Assembly (NCBI GenBank): GCA_905194705.1
Contig: CAJJTI010000004.1
Span: 1-37,118, forward strand
From: an uncultured Solobacterium sp.
GTDB lineage: Bacteria; Bacillota_I; Bacilli_A; Erysipelotrichales; Erysipelotrichaceae
DNA length: 37,118 bases
Direction: 5' to 3'
Numbering within the stretch: the stretch's first letter is position 1; each line of letters starts with the position of its first letter. The position numbers were made by a program, and so were the translations under genes. A model generated the notes under the pieces. It did not search any database. It worked only from the letters and a program-made list of their open reading frames with translations, and was not told the DNA's origin. This document shows, piece after piece, positions 11,982 to 20,423 of this stretch.

Positions 11982-12175
11982 TTGAAATATTTAACTCCTG
12001 CTTTGAAGATTAATTGATTCATTTCACCATAAAAATTGGAATTATATGAATATATCGACAATATTAACATTAGCAATCTATGGTGTTTTACACGGACAAT
12101 TATTGTATATACTGTTTTTCAAGGAAAATCTAAATCTTCTACACTTTCAATATAACTAATAGCTTCATTTCTTCA
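11982..12175 (-). pseudogene. Possible decayed purD 3' end or other gene remnant downstream of purH
   Basis: Right after the purH stop, the minus strand reads NEAISYIESVEDLDFP, one stop, then KTVYTI, and continues without further stops to about 11982. The first part resembles the C-terminal end of PurD (helix, then a DF-x-x-KTVYYR-like segment). Canonical operons also place purD after purH. The rest matches nothing I recognise. The assignment is weak; it may be non-coding sequence. Confidence 0.25.
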
Positions 12176-12179
12176 CTTA

Positions 12180-13703
12180 TTAATGTCTGAAATGACGATA
12201 TCCACTAAATACCATTGGGATATTTAATTTATTGCATAAATCAATGCTGTCTTTATCTCTGATACTTCCACCAGGTTGAATAATTGCTTTAATACCTGCA
12301 TCAGCAGCTACCTGTACACAATCGTTAAACGGGAAGAATGCATCACTTGCAAGTACTGCACCATTAAAGTCTTTATCTGGATTATTATGAATCGCATTTT
12401 CTAGTGCCCAAACGCGACTTGTTTGACCACCACCAATAGCTAAAGTAACGCCACTTTTAACAATACAAATAGCATTTGACTTAACGTACTTAACAACTTT
12501 CATACCAAATTCCATATCAGATAGTTGTTCAGCTGTTGGTTGAGCTTCAGTCACAACCTTCATTTCATCAATCATCTTTGTATTTAATTCTTGTACTAAT
12601 ACATTACCTTCTAAATATTTAATATCATACTTAGCATCTCTTGCATCTAAGTTTTTAAGCTTTAAAATACGTAAGTTTTTCTTGCCTTTTAAGATTTCTA
12701 AAGCATCTTCATCAAAGTCAGGTGCCGCAACAATTTCCAGGAAAATTTCATGCATCTTTTCTGCTGTAGCTTTATCTACTTTATAGTTACATGCAACAAT
12801 ACCACCAAAGATTGATTGAGGATCAGCTTCGTATGCCTTTGTATAAGACTCATAACCTGTTTTACCAATTGCTACTCCACATGGTGTTGAGTGCTTAATC
12901 GCTGCTGTTACAATTTGATCACCAAATTCTCTAACACAAGCTACTGCACCATATAAGTCATTTACATTATTGAATGAAATTTCTTTTCCATGTAGCTGTT
13001 CATAATCTAATAGCGTATGTTCTATAAAAGTATCTCTATATTTATTTGCAGACTGTTGAGAGTTTTCACCATATCTCAAGTGTTCAACTTTCTTTAAAGA
13101 TAAATTTAATACTTCTGGGAATTCATCTTTACAAACAGTAGCGAAATAACGAGAAATCATCGCATCATAAGCACCTGTTGTAGTAAAAGCTTTATAAGCT
13201 AAATTTAATCTGAAATTATAATCATCAGTACCTTTTCTTAATGCTTCTAATACACTGTCGTAATCTTCAACTTTAGTTACAATCAATACATCTTTGAAGT
13301 TTTTCGCTGCACTTCTAATCATGGAAGGACCACCAATATCGATATTTTCAATCATATCTTCCATTGGTTTATGAGCCTTAAGAGCTTTTTCAAATTCATA
13401 TAAGTTAACACATACTAAATCTATTGGTGTAATACCCATTTCTTCGACTGTCTTAACATGGCTCTCTAAATCTCTTCTGAATAATAAGCCACCATGAACC
13501 ATAGGATGTAATGTCTTTACTCTTCCATCTAAAATTTCAGGAAAATGTGTTATATCATCAATCGCAATTGCTTTAACTCCTGCTTCTTGAAGTTTCTTTA
13601 AAGTACCACCAGTTGATACAATTTCAAAATCTAATTCTTCTAGTCCCTTACAAAATTCAACAACACCAGTTTTATCAGTAACTGAAACTAAAGCTCTTCT
13701 CAT
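12180..13703 (-). CDS. purH: Bifunctional AICAR transformylase / IMP cyclohydrolase
   Basis: It catalyses the last two steps of IMP synthesis, formylating AICAR with 10-formyl-THF and closing the ring. The 507-residue protein is full length. The N-terminal cyclohydrolase domain shows SVTDK (7-11), STGGT (30-34) and GRVKTLHP (60-67); the transformylase domain shows AIKHSTPCG near residue 270. A good RBS precedes ATG 13703. The gene is intact although purC, purF and purN beside it are broken, so it may serve AICAR recycling from histidine synthesis or salvage-linked routes. Together with fhs it still forms a formate-to-IMP module. Confidence 0.97.
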   Translation of the reverse strand: MRRALVSVTDKTGVVEFCKGLEELDFEIVSTGGTLKKLQEAGVKAIAIDDITHFPEILDGRVKTLHPMVHGGLLFRRDLESHVKTVEEMGITPIDLVCVNLYEFEKALKAHKPMEDMIENIDIGGPSMIRSAAKNFKDVLIVTKVEDYDSVLEALRKGTDDYNFRLNLAYKAFTTTGAYDAMISRYFATVCKDEFPEVLNLSLKKVEHLRYGENSQQSANKYRDTFIEHTLLDYEQLHGKEISFNNVNDLYGAVACVREFGDQIVTAAIKHSTPCGVAIGKTGYESYTKAYEADPQSIFGGIVACNYKVDKATAEKMHEIFLEIVAAPDFDEDALEILKGKKNLRILKLKNLDARDAKYDIKYLEGNVLVQELNTKMIDEMKVVTEAQPTAEQLSDMEFGMKVVKYVKSNAICIVKSGVTLAIGGGQTSRVWALENAIHNNPDKDFNGAVLASDAFFPFNDCVQVAADAGIKAIIQPGGSIRDKDSIDLCNKLNIPMVFSGYRHFRH

Positions 13704-13990
13704 TTTATATTTACCCTTTCTCCTACATCTAATTTATGATCACAATATAATCTAACTGCTTCCTTTAAGATTTGATGTTCCACCGTTAGTACAATTTGTT
13801 GCATCTCTTTAAAGATGATACCATTGAAAAATCAATACTCTTTTGTATAACAACTATTACTACCTGTTCTCATTAGCATGTACTATCTAATACTGAACTT
13901 ATATGATTACAGAATTAATATTCCACAATGTTGATAATGTTCTTGAAGTTCCACCACAATATTAGAAACTTTCACCATAATATTGGGTAA
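13700..13990 (-). pseudogene. purN: Decayed purN (GAR transformylase) with intact-looking C-terminus
   Basis: Reading minus from 13831, an open stretch of 43 codons ends in a TGA that overlaps the purH ATG. It contains VEHQILKEAVRLYCDHKL, which resembles the C-terminal helix of PurN (EH-x-L-x-x-EAV-x-L). Upstream, near 13950-13990, GGTSRTL resembles the N-terminal SGGGTNLQ loop, but in another frame and with stops. The total is about half a normal purN. The C-terminal match is fairly clear; the N-terminal part is tentative. No promoter for purH was identified here. Confidence 0.6.
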
Positions 13991-14122
13991 TACTTTTATT
14001 AAATTTTTGATGATATATCTGGATTCTATATTATAGCTTAGAGATATAGATATATAGGAATACAAGGAACAAAAACGGTCAGCTAATTTTCAAAATAAAG
14101 ATTGCACTCTTTTGCTTCTCGT

Positions 14123-15793
14123 TTAGAATAATCCGATAATTTCTCCATTTTCTAAGATATCCATATTATTCGCAGCTGGTACTTTTGGTAGACCTGGCAT
14201 ACGCATAATATCGCCACTAATCGCTACTAAAAAACCTGAGCCTGTATTAGGAATCAAATCATTAATTTCAATATTAAATCCAGTAGGACGACCTAATAAT
14301 GTTGGATCATCACTTAAACTGTATTGTGTTTTAGCGATACAAATTGGAAGCTTATCAAGACCTAAATCAGTTAGTTTCTTGATGTTTGTTTTAGCTTTCT
14401 TTGTGAATATCACATCATCAGCGCCATATATTTCTCTAGCAATTGTTTTAATCTTGTCTTCAATTGGTAAATCTAAATCATAAATTGGTTTGTAATGACT
14501 TTCTGTATTTTCTAATAAATCAACTAATCCATTAGCCAGTTCAATACCACCATCAGCTCCCTTAGCCCATACTTCTGATAAAGCAACTTTAACACCCTTT
14601 GCTTCACAGATTTCCCTTAATAAATCTAATTCTGCTTTTGTATCTGTTGGGAAAGCATTAATCGCAACAATTGCTGGTAAACCGAATTTTTTAATATTTT
14701 CGATATGTTTTTCAAGGTTAGCAATACCTTTTCTTAAAGCATCTAGATTTTCATTTGCTAATTCTTTTTTATCCATACCACCATGCATCTTAAGTGCTCT
14801 AACAGTTGCTACGATAACCACTGCATCTGGTTTTAAATTTGCTTCGCGACATTTGATATCTAAGAATTTTTCAGCACCTAAGTCAGCACCAAAGCCTGCT
14901 TCAGTAACTGTATATGGAGCAAGTTTTAACGCTAATTTCGTTGCCATAACACTGTTACAACCATGAGCAATATTCGCAAATGGTCCACCATGAACAAATA
15001 CTGGTGTATGGTCTAATGTTTGTACAAGGTTTGGTTTAATTGCATCTTTTAGTAATAAAGTAACTGCCCCTGTTGCTTTTAAATCATTAACTGTAACAGG
15101 ATTACCATCTCTAGTATAAGCAACGATGATTCTCGCTACTCTTTTCTTTAAATCACTTAAATCATCTGCTAAACATAAGATACCCATGATTTCACTAGCT
15201 ACTGTGATATCAAAGCCATCTTCTCTAGGAACACCATTCACTTTTCCACCAAGACCTATAACAATATGTCTTAACGCTCTATCATTTAAGTCAACAACTC
15301 TTTTCCAAACAATTTGTCTTTCATCAATATTTAATGGATTACCCTGTTGTAGTGAGTTATCTAACATTGCACTGATTAAATTATTTGCGGCAGTAATCGC
15401 ATGAATATCACCTGTAAAGTGCAAGTTAATATCTTCCATTGGTACAACTTGTGCTTGTCCTCCACCAGCTGCACCACCTTTAACCCCAAAACAAGGTCCA
15501 AGAGATGGTTCTCTCATCGCTACGATTGTCTTTTTACCAATCTTATTCATCGCTTGAGCTAAACCAATCATTGTTGTTGTTTTACCTTCTCCTGCTGGAG
15601 TTGGGTTAATTGCTGTAACTAAAATTAATTTTCCATTTTCTTTATTATCTAAAGATTTAATTGTTTCCATGGTGATTTTAGCTTTATATTTTCCATATAA
15701 TTCTAAATCATCTTCACTTAAACCTATTTGTGCAGCAACTTCTTTAATTGGTAACATTTTGGCATTTTGTGCAATTTGAACATCTGTTAACAT
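14123..15793 (-). CDS. fhs: Formate--tetrahydrofolate ligase
   Basis: It makes 10-formyl-THF from formate, THF and ATP, the one-carbon donor used by PurH. The 556-residue protein has the nucleotide-binding loop [10 protein letters not shown] (65-74) and the family signature [19 protein letters not shown] near residue 95. Length and C-terminus ([15 protein letters not shown]) are normal. It is preceded by AAGGAAGG, a ZTP riboswitch with terminator, and its own extended -10 promoter. It sits between the remains of purF and purN, so it was probably part of the purine operon and is now expressed separately. Confidence 0.97.
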   Translation of the reverse strand: MLTDVQIAQNAKMLPIKEVAAQIGLSEDDLELYGKYKAKITMETIKSLDNKENGKLILVTAINPTPAGEGKTTTMIGLAQAMNKIGKKTIVAMREPSLGPCFGVKGGAAGGGQAQVVPMEDINLHFTGDIHAITAANNLISAMLDNSLQQGNPLNIDERQIVWKRVVDLNDRALRHIVIGLGGKVNGVPREDGFDITVASEIMGILCLADDLSDLKKRVARIIVAYTRDGNPVTVNDLKATGAVTLLLKDAIKPNLVQTLDHTPVFVHGGPFANIAHGCNSVMATKLALKLAPYTVTEAGFGADLGAEKFLDIKCREANLKPDAVVIVATVRALKMHGGMDKKELANENLDALRKGIANLEKHIENIKKFGLPAIVAINAFPTDTKAELDLLREICEAKGVKVALSEVWAKGADGGIELANGLVDLLENTESHYKPIYDLDLPIEDKIKTIAREIYGADDVIFTKKAKTNIKKLTDLGLDKLPICIAKTQYSLSDDPTLLGRPTGFNIEINDLIPNTGSGFLVAISGDIMRMPGLPKVPAANNMDILENGEIIGLF

Positions 15794-15840
15794 AATTATT
15801 ATCCTTCCTTCTCAGTATGAGATTTAAATTCCCTTAGTGC

Positions 15841-15887
15841 AAAAAAAGTCGCACCAAAAAGGGACTAAAATGGCCCAGACGGTCGAC
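15841..15887 (-). terminator. Riboswitch-controlled terminator of fhs
   Basis: On the minus strand GTCGACC (15887-15881) pairs with GGTGCGAC (15855-15848) with one mismatch or bulge, followed by seven T. The 5' arm is part of the conserved 3' segment of the ZTP aptamer, so ligand binding and termination exclude each other. Confidence 0.75.
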
Positions 15888-15947
15888 TCTATTTAATCTA
15901 TCATACTCCCATGTGGTAATCCACTTTTCCGTCAGTTGTATAACGTC
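15873..15947 (-). promoter_or_regulatory. ZTP (pfl) riboswitch, ON switch for fhs
   Basis: The minus strand carries the pfl-motif hallmarks in order: CTGACGG, the small hairpin GTGG-ATTA-CCAC followed by TGGGAG, a variable linker, then the 3' domain GACCGTCTGGGCC. The class senses ZMP/ZTP, which accumulates when 10-formyl-THF is short. The 3' domain overlaps the terminator arm, so ligand should prevent termination and raise fhs expression. The target is a classic pfl-regulon gene. Confidence 0.88.
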
Positions 15948-15950
15948 TTT

Positions 15951-15960
15951 ATTTTAACAT
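15951..15960 (-). promoter_or_regulatory. Extended -10 promoter of fhs leader
   Basis: On minus TGTTAAAAT gives TG-N-TAAAAT (-10 at 15956-15951), placing the RNA start near 15944, just before the aptamer. No clear -35 is seen. The promoter is embedded beside the dead purF end. Confidence 0.5.
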
Positions 15961-15972
15961 ATTTAATGAAAG

Positions 15973-16197
15973 CTACTCGTTGTCTTCTTTGCCGGAGCAA
16001 CAATAAGTACATAACTTTTCTTTACCTAATACAATTCATTTAACAAGTTATCCAAGATTATTAAGAATGTTTTTTACGAATCTGTTCAATCATTGTTTTG
16101 TATTTATCACTGTCTAATTTGCATATTTTTGATTATATATTGCAAAAGCACCACATATTGTTCCTAAATTTGAATAATAATCATCGCCGAAATATAT
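15973..16197 (-). pseudogene. purF: purF (amidophosphoribosyltransferase) remnant: N- and C-termini only
   Basis: From about 16197 the minus strand reads GDDYYSNLGTICGAFAIYNQ, which matches the PurF N-terminus (…EECGVFGIYN) including the catalytic Cys. It stops at 16114. In a second frame DSDKYKTMIEQIRKK follows, and in a third LGKEKLCTYCCSGKE, like the PurF C-terminus. About 225 nt remain of some 1400, so most of the gene is deleted and the rest is frameshifted. It lies directly after purC, in the ancestral purC-purF order. I cannot see any purM. Confidence 0.7.
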
Positions 16198-16246
16198 TTT
16201 AGAGGTCACGTCAAAAAATCTGTCTATAATTTACTTATTTATAGAA

Positions 16247-16688
16247 TTATCTATTTAAAATTTGCTTTGTTAATTCTACTGGATCTACAATTTTACCGTC
16301 TTTGTATACACGCATATTTCCTGAAGCAATTTCATCAATTAATACTACTTCATCCCCACAATATCCAAATTCAAACTGTTCAGCTGTCATTACTTTTAAA
16401 GCTACTAAACCTTCTTTTGTTACAAGTGGATCACCTTTAGCATCGTTTTTGAATGTGCATTCAACATATCTGCCTTCAAGGGGTGTTCCATCTTCATTAT
16501 ATTCTCCATAACGACGAATAAAAGAACCTGTCGCAACTAATCGACAAATCACTTCTAAGCCATGACCAAATACAGTAGCTTTTAATACTTCCATAGTTGC
16601 CTGTGCAGTCATCCTTGAATTTTAATAATATATTTCCATTTTCAAGTTCATAAACATTTTTAGTTTTGCCAACGTATAGTTCTTTCAT
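16247..16688 (-). pseudogene. purC: Broken purC (SAICAR synthetase) with two internal deletions
   Basis: The first 30 codons from ATG 16688 are a good PurC N-terminus ([18 protein letters not shown], then [11 protein letters not shown]). After CTGN the frame shifts, and the alignment resumes at [19 protein letters not shown], so about 55 residues are missing. A second, in-frame loss of about 30 residues lies between MTAEQFE and [14 protein letters not shown]. The C-terminus [11 protein letters not shown] is normal. The RBS (AAGGAG) and the riboswitch leader are intact. Because substrate-binding parts are gone, activity is not expected. Confidence 0.9.
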
Positions 16689-16734
16689 TCTGCTCTCCTT
16701 GTAATTTCTATACTTAGCATCGTAATAAACTCAA

Positions 16735-16767
16735 AAACATAAAAATCTTCTGCAATAATACAGAAGA
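16735..16767 (-). terminator. Guanine-riboswitch terminator before purC
   Basis: On minus TCTTCTG (16767-16761) pairs perfectly with CAGAAGA (16752-16746), followed by TTTTTATGTTTTT. A competing antiterminator pairs AAGAC-TACGA (16794-16785) with TCGTTGTCTT (16773-16764), using the 3' strand of aptamer P1. Confidence 0.85.
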
Positions 16768-16783
16768 CAACGAAAAAAACTTA

Positions 16784-16850
16784 ATCGTAGTCTTATGTAA
16801 GGTCATAAGGTAGAAACACTTTCACCATCTCTTCGAAAGTTTATACGATT
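16784..16850 (-). promoter_or_regulatory. Guanine-class purine riboswitch, OFF switch for purC remnant
   Basis: P1 is AATCGTA/TACGATT and P2 is ACTTTC/GAAAGT with loop GAGATGG. Next come the core GTTTCTACC, P3 CTTATG/CATAAG with loop CCTTACA, and GACTACG. The specificity base (xpt C74) is C, so guanine rather than adenine is predicted. Relative to the xpt loops, U34 and A65 are changed to G and C together, which looks compensatory. G62 is U. With the downstream antiterminator and terminator it reads as a complete transcriptional OFF switch. Confidence 0.88.
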
Positions 16851-16923
16851 TTAAGTACGCATAAAGTATTTAGAAAGAATTAGAAAAAGAAACCCTTTAT
16901 CTGATTTTTGAACATGTATTATT

Positions 16924-16965
16924 AAAAACCACCAGTATTGTGGGATACACGATAGCTAGTGGTTT
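16924..16965 (-). terminator. thyX/mnmG operon terminator
   Basis: A 10-bp stem, AAACCACTAG (16965-16956) with CTGGTGGTTT (16935-16926), containing one G-U pair and followed by TTTTTAAT on minus. It ends the serS-side housekeeping transcript before the purine leader. Confidence 0.8.
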
Positions 16966-16971
16966 AGTGTT

Positions 16972-17613
16972 TTATTCACCGTCTGTATTTATTTTTGTAA
17001 TGAAATCAGCATATGGTAATGTTTCAATCCATTCACAGAATACTCTCCATTCAGGTAAACGGTGTGTTCTTCTTTGGAAATAGATTGTTTTTAACTGTCT
17101 GTAGTTAGTTGTCATACGAGCAGTTAATTTAAAACCTGCTGGATTAGAATATAGAATTTCTAAATATTTCTGATTAGCTAAATCTTGTAATGTTGATACA
17201 TCTTTTCCTTCTTCTACTAGTCGTTTGATATCTTCTTGTAAATCATTATATTCTTTTGTCTTTTCTTTCATGATTTCAATAATTCTGGGATCAGTATAAG
17301 AAATATATGCATCATCTAGATTGAATTTAGTAATTCTATGCATTGTAGATTGAGAGCTGACAAAATCCAAGAAATGATATCTTTCTGCTTCAACCCATAC
17401 TTTATTAGAAAAAGTTAAATCAAATTGAACTATAATACCATTCAAGAAATTATCATGACCACTTCCTGCTGGAGAACTGGCTAAACGATATGTTGTTTTT
17501 GTTATTTCTGTTGTGATTTTATCTAAATCAGTTGCCATTGAATATTTAGCACCTTTAACAGATTCTTCTAAACCGTAAATGTTTACATTAGATACAACAT
17601 CATCAAATCTCAT
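16972..17613 (-). CDS. thyX: Divergent ThyX-family (FAD-dependent) thymidylate synthase
   Basis: ThyX methylates dUMP with methylene-THF and FADH2. The protein has 213 residues from ATG 17613, which follows GGAAGGAAG; a longer start inside mnmG is not needed. The usual RHR-x7-S-x-R signature is replaced by ERYHFLDFVSSQSTMHR (about residues 73-89), a variant I associate with a Bacillota subgroup. The C-terminal part ARMTTNYRQLKTIYFQRR-THRLPEW corresponds to the second conserved ThyX helix. Membership is likely, but catalytic activity of this variant is not shown by sequence. Confidence 0.72.
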   Translation of the reverse strand: MRFDDVVSNVNIYGLEESVKGAKYSMATDLDKITTEITKTTYRLASSPAGSGHDNFLNGIIVQFDLTFSNKVWVEAERYHFLDFVSSQSTMHRITKFNLDDAYISYTDPRIIEIMKEKTKEYNDLQEDIKRLVEEGKDVSTLQDLANQKYLEILYSNPAGFKLTARMTTNYRQLKTIYFQRRTHRLPEWRVFCEWIETLPYADFITKINTDGE

Positions 17614-17614
17614 A

Positions 17615-19495
17615 TTACTTCTTCCTTCCTTTCCCTTGTTTAATGGCAATTGCAAGCACTGCAATATCTGCCGGATTAACACCAGATATTCTGGAAGCTT
17701 GTCCCATTGTCATTGGTTGATATTCTTTTAATTTTTGTCTACCTTCAAGAGATAAATTATCTACTTCATCATAGTTGAAATCTAAGCCCAGCTTTTCTTC
17801 TTCCATTGATGCTAATTTATCTGCTTCTCTTCTTGCTTTTGCGATATATCCTTCGTACTTAATATCAATATCACACTTGTTTGCAATTTCATCATCTACT
17901 TCTTCATCAAAACATTCAGCTAATTCTTTTGTTGTTATACCTGGTCTTTTCAATAGTTCTAAACCATTTACACCAACATGTTCTTTTGAATCGTAGCCTA
18001 ATGATTGTAAATATGGATATAGTTTTTCATCATCCAAGCTGTATGTTGTATTTGCTAATTTATCTTTTTCTGCTTTTAGTTTTTCTATTAATTCAACATA
18101 TCTTGCATAATGCTCATCAGTTATTAAACCTATTCTTCTACCTGTTTCAATTAGTCTTTCTTCGGCATTATCATGTCTTAAAAGCAATCTATACTCCGCA
18201 CGAGAAGTTAATAAACGATATGGTTCTTTAGTACCTTTTGTTGTTAAATCATCAACTAAAACGCCAATATATGCTTCATCACGTTTAAAAACAATTGGTT
18301 CTTCACCTCTTAATTTTTGTACAGCATTAATACCTGCTAATAAGCCTTGACCTGCAGCTTCTTCATATCCACTTGTTCCATTAACTTGACCTGCTGTAAA
18401 CAAGTTTTCAATAATCTTTGATTCAAATGATGGTTTCATTTGAATTGGATCTATCGCATCATATTCAATTGCATATGCATATTTCTTAATAATACAATGC
18501 TCAAAACCAGGTAAAGTATGTGTCATTAATTCTTGTACATCTCTTGGTAAAGATGTTGAAAAACCCTGTACATATGTAGTATCCATGGATAAGCTTTCTG
18601 GTTCTAAGAATAATAGATGTCTTGGTTTATCTTTAAAACGAACTAACTTATCTTCGATACTTGGGCAATATCTTGGTCCTACGCCTTTAACTACCCCTGA
18701 ATACATTGAACTTTTATTTAAGTTACTTAATATAATTTCATGTGTTTCACTTGTTGTATGTGTCAAATAACAAGGTACCTGCTTATCAAAAGGACGTACA
18801 TTTTCTTTATTTGTCATCATACTGAAATGTAAGAATCCTGGTGTTCCAGGTTCTAGTTCAGTCTTTGAAAAATCAATAGAACTTGTTAATACTCTTGCTG
18901 GTGTACCTGTTTTTAATCTAAATGTTCTTAAGCCGACATTTCTTAGAGATTCACTTAGTTTTTCAGTTGTAGGTTCTCTGTCTGGTCCACCTGGCGTAAC
19001 TTCACTACTAATCATATTTACACCAGCCATGTAAGTACCTGTTGTAAGAATAACTATCGTAGTAGAAATAAAGCTGTCGTCTTTCAACTTAACACCTTTA
19101 ACTTTGTTATTTTCTGTCACTAACTCTACAGCCATATCTTCTTTAACAGTTAAATTAGGTGTATTTAAGCAAGTTTCCTGCATCTTTTTACTATAGGCAA
19201 GTTTATCAGATTGTACACGTAATGCTCTAACTCCTGGCCCTTTTGCACTATTCAGCATTTTAAACTGCAATGCTGTTGCATCAGCACATCTTGCCATTTC
19301 ACCACCTAAAGCATCTATCTCACGGACAACAATTCCTTTTGCCGGTCCGCCAACAGATGGATTACATGGCATTTTACCAATATTAGAAATACTCAATGTT
19401 AATAACATTGTTTTTTGTTTTAATCTGGCACAAGCTAACGCAGCCTCTATTCCTGCGTGTCCTGCACCTATTACTATCACATCATAATCACTCAT
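17615..19495 (-). CDS. mnmG: tRNA uridine-5-carboxymethylaminomethyl modification enzyme MnmG
   Basis: With MnmE it modifies U34 of several tRNAs. The 626-residue protein begins with the FAD-binding VIGAGHAGIEAA (8-19), then KMPCNPSVGGPAKG (42-55), TGTYMAG, and the C-terminal helical MnmE-binding domain (MGQASRISGVNPADIAVL). The length is normal. It overlaps the PUA-like gene by 8 nt and ends 1 nt before the thyX start codon. In this genome it is separated from rsmG by some 7.5 kb. Confidence 0.97.
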   Translation of the reverse strand: MSDYDVIVIGAGHAGIEAALACARLKQKTMLLTLSISNIGKMPCNPSVGGPAKGIVVREIDALGGEMARCADATALQFKMLNSAKGPGVRALRVQSDKLAYSKKMQETCLNTPNLTVKEDMAVELVTENNKVKGVKLKDDSFISTTIVILTTGTYMAGVNMISSEVTPGGPDREPTTEKLSESLRNVGLRTFRLKTGTPARVLTSSIDFSKTELEPGTPGFLHFSMMTNKENVRPFDKQVPCYLTHTTSETHEIILSNLNKSSMYSGVVKGVGPRYCPSIEDKLVRFKDKPRHLLFLEPESLSMDTTYVQGFSTSLPRDVQELMTHTLPGFEHCIIKKYAYAIEYDAIDPIQMKPSFESKIIENLFTAGQVNGTSGYEEAAGQGLLAGINAVQKLRGEEPIVFKRDEAYIGVLVDDLTTKGTKEPYRLLTSRAEYRLLLRHDNAEERLIETGRRIGLITDEHYARYVELIEKLKAEKDKLANTTYSLDDEKLYPYLQSLGYDSKEHVGVNGLELLKRPGITTKELAECFDEEVDDEIANKCDIDIKYEGYIAKARREADKLASMEEEKLGLDFNYDEVDNLSLEGRQKLKEYQPMTMGQASRISGVNPADIAVLAIAIKQGKGRKK

Positions 19496-20393
19496 TGTTT
19501 ATATCTTCCTGTAAAAGTTTTATATCTTCATTTTCTGTTATTTGCACAACTTGGAATGTACATGATTTAACAGGTATACATTCCTTCTTTATATAATACT
19601 TATAAAGTGCCATTCTACCCGCAAGAGAAACTTTTCTCTCACTTCTATTTTTCGATAAAAAGACAAATGGCAATGCAATTATGATATGACCATCTTGATT
19701 TGTAAATACATCAGTTTGACTTCCGATAATATATTCGAAAGAATTCTTTTTCACAAAAGTAGACATCAGCTTGATAGCCTTTTTTCTTTCACTTTCTGTC
19801 CACTCTGTTTTCCCTAACATTTTAGAAATTCCACAAAGACCCTGGCGTATTTCATCATGTTTAAATATTTCTTCTGTTTCTTTAGAATAAGCAGAACTCC
19901 ATAAATCTATTCCATGTTCTTCAGCTTTTCTTAAAATACGTATAGTTACTTCCGGATCGTTTTTATCAATATAACAATAACTTTCCAGTTTACTTGATAT
20001 ATCGATGCCTACTTCTTCAGGAAATACAGGTTCATTAAAGAAAACAACTTCTTTTAAATATAAGCAATCCATCTTCTTTGGTAATGGTTTATCTCTACTT
20101 GCTTTTTGTATCGCTTCCGTTAATTTATCAATACTGTCATAGCCGTTACTTGTGTTGTATCTTTTCCACATTTCAGCTACCGACATACGTCTTGATGAAT
20201 TAAAATGTGCATATCCTGCAAATGCTTTCTTGTTTGAAAATGCTACTTTTGTATAGAAAAATAGTAAATCGCCCACATGAAAATTAGTAAAATTCTTCTG
20301 GTTTGATAAACGCCAAAAGTTAATTTCTCTATTTCCACAAAGACGATGATATTCAATCATTTCTTCATCTGCTACATACGCAATTGATCCCAT
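19488..20393 (-). CDS. PUA/EVE-like domain protein, unknown function
   Basis: A 301-residue protein from ATG 20393, chosen because AAAGGAAA lies upstream; a start at 20423 would abut recR without an RBS. The first ~110 residues (EINFWRLSNQKNFTNFHVGDLLFFYTK … AFAGYAHF) look like a PUA-superfamily EVE/ASCH-type fold, which often binds modified nucleotides or RNA. The remaining half is charged, with no recognised catalytic motif (…RQGLCGISKMLGKTEWTESERKKAIKLMS…). It lies between recR and mnmG in one operon, which hints at RNA or DNA modification biology, but nothing more can be said. Confidence 0.7.
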   Translation of the reverse strand: MGSIAYVADEEMIEYHRLCGNREINFWRLSNQKNFTNFHVGDLLFFYTKVAFSNKKAFAGYAHFNSSRRMSVAEMWKRYNTSNGYDSIDKLTEAIQKASRDKPLPKKMDCLYLKEVVFFNEPVFPEEVGIDISSKLESYCYIDKNDPEVTIRILRKAEEHGIDLWSSAYSKETEEIFKHDEIRQGLCGISKMLGKTEWTESERKKAIKLMSTFVKKNSFEYIIGSQTDVFTNQDGHIIIALPFVFLSKNRSERKVSLAGRMALYKYYIKKECIPVKSCTFQVVQITENEDIKLLQEDINNE

Positions 20394-20423
20394 TTTATTT
20401 CCTTTTTTTAAATCGTATAACAA

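Noticed and set aside
13985..14122. purM remnant between fhs and the purN scrap
   Set aside because: No segment in any frame resembled PurM motifs; purM seems fully deleted or located elsewhere.
16497..16688. Treating the two purC frames as two separate genes
   Set aside because: Both align to consecutive parts of one SAICAR synthetase, so this is a broken gene rather than two genes.
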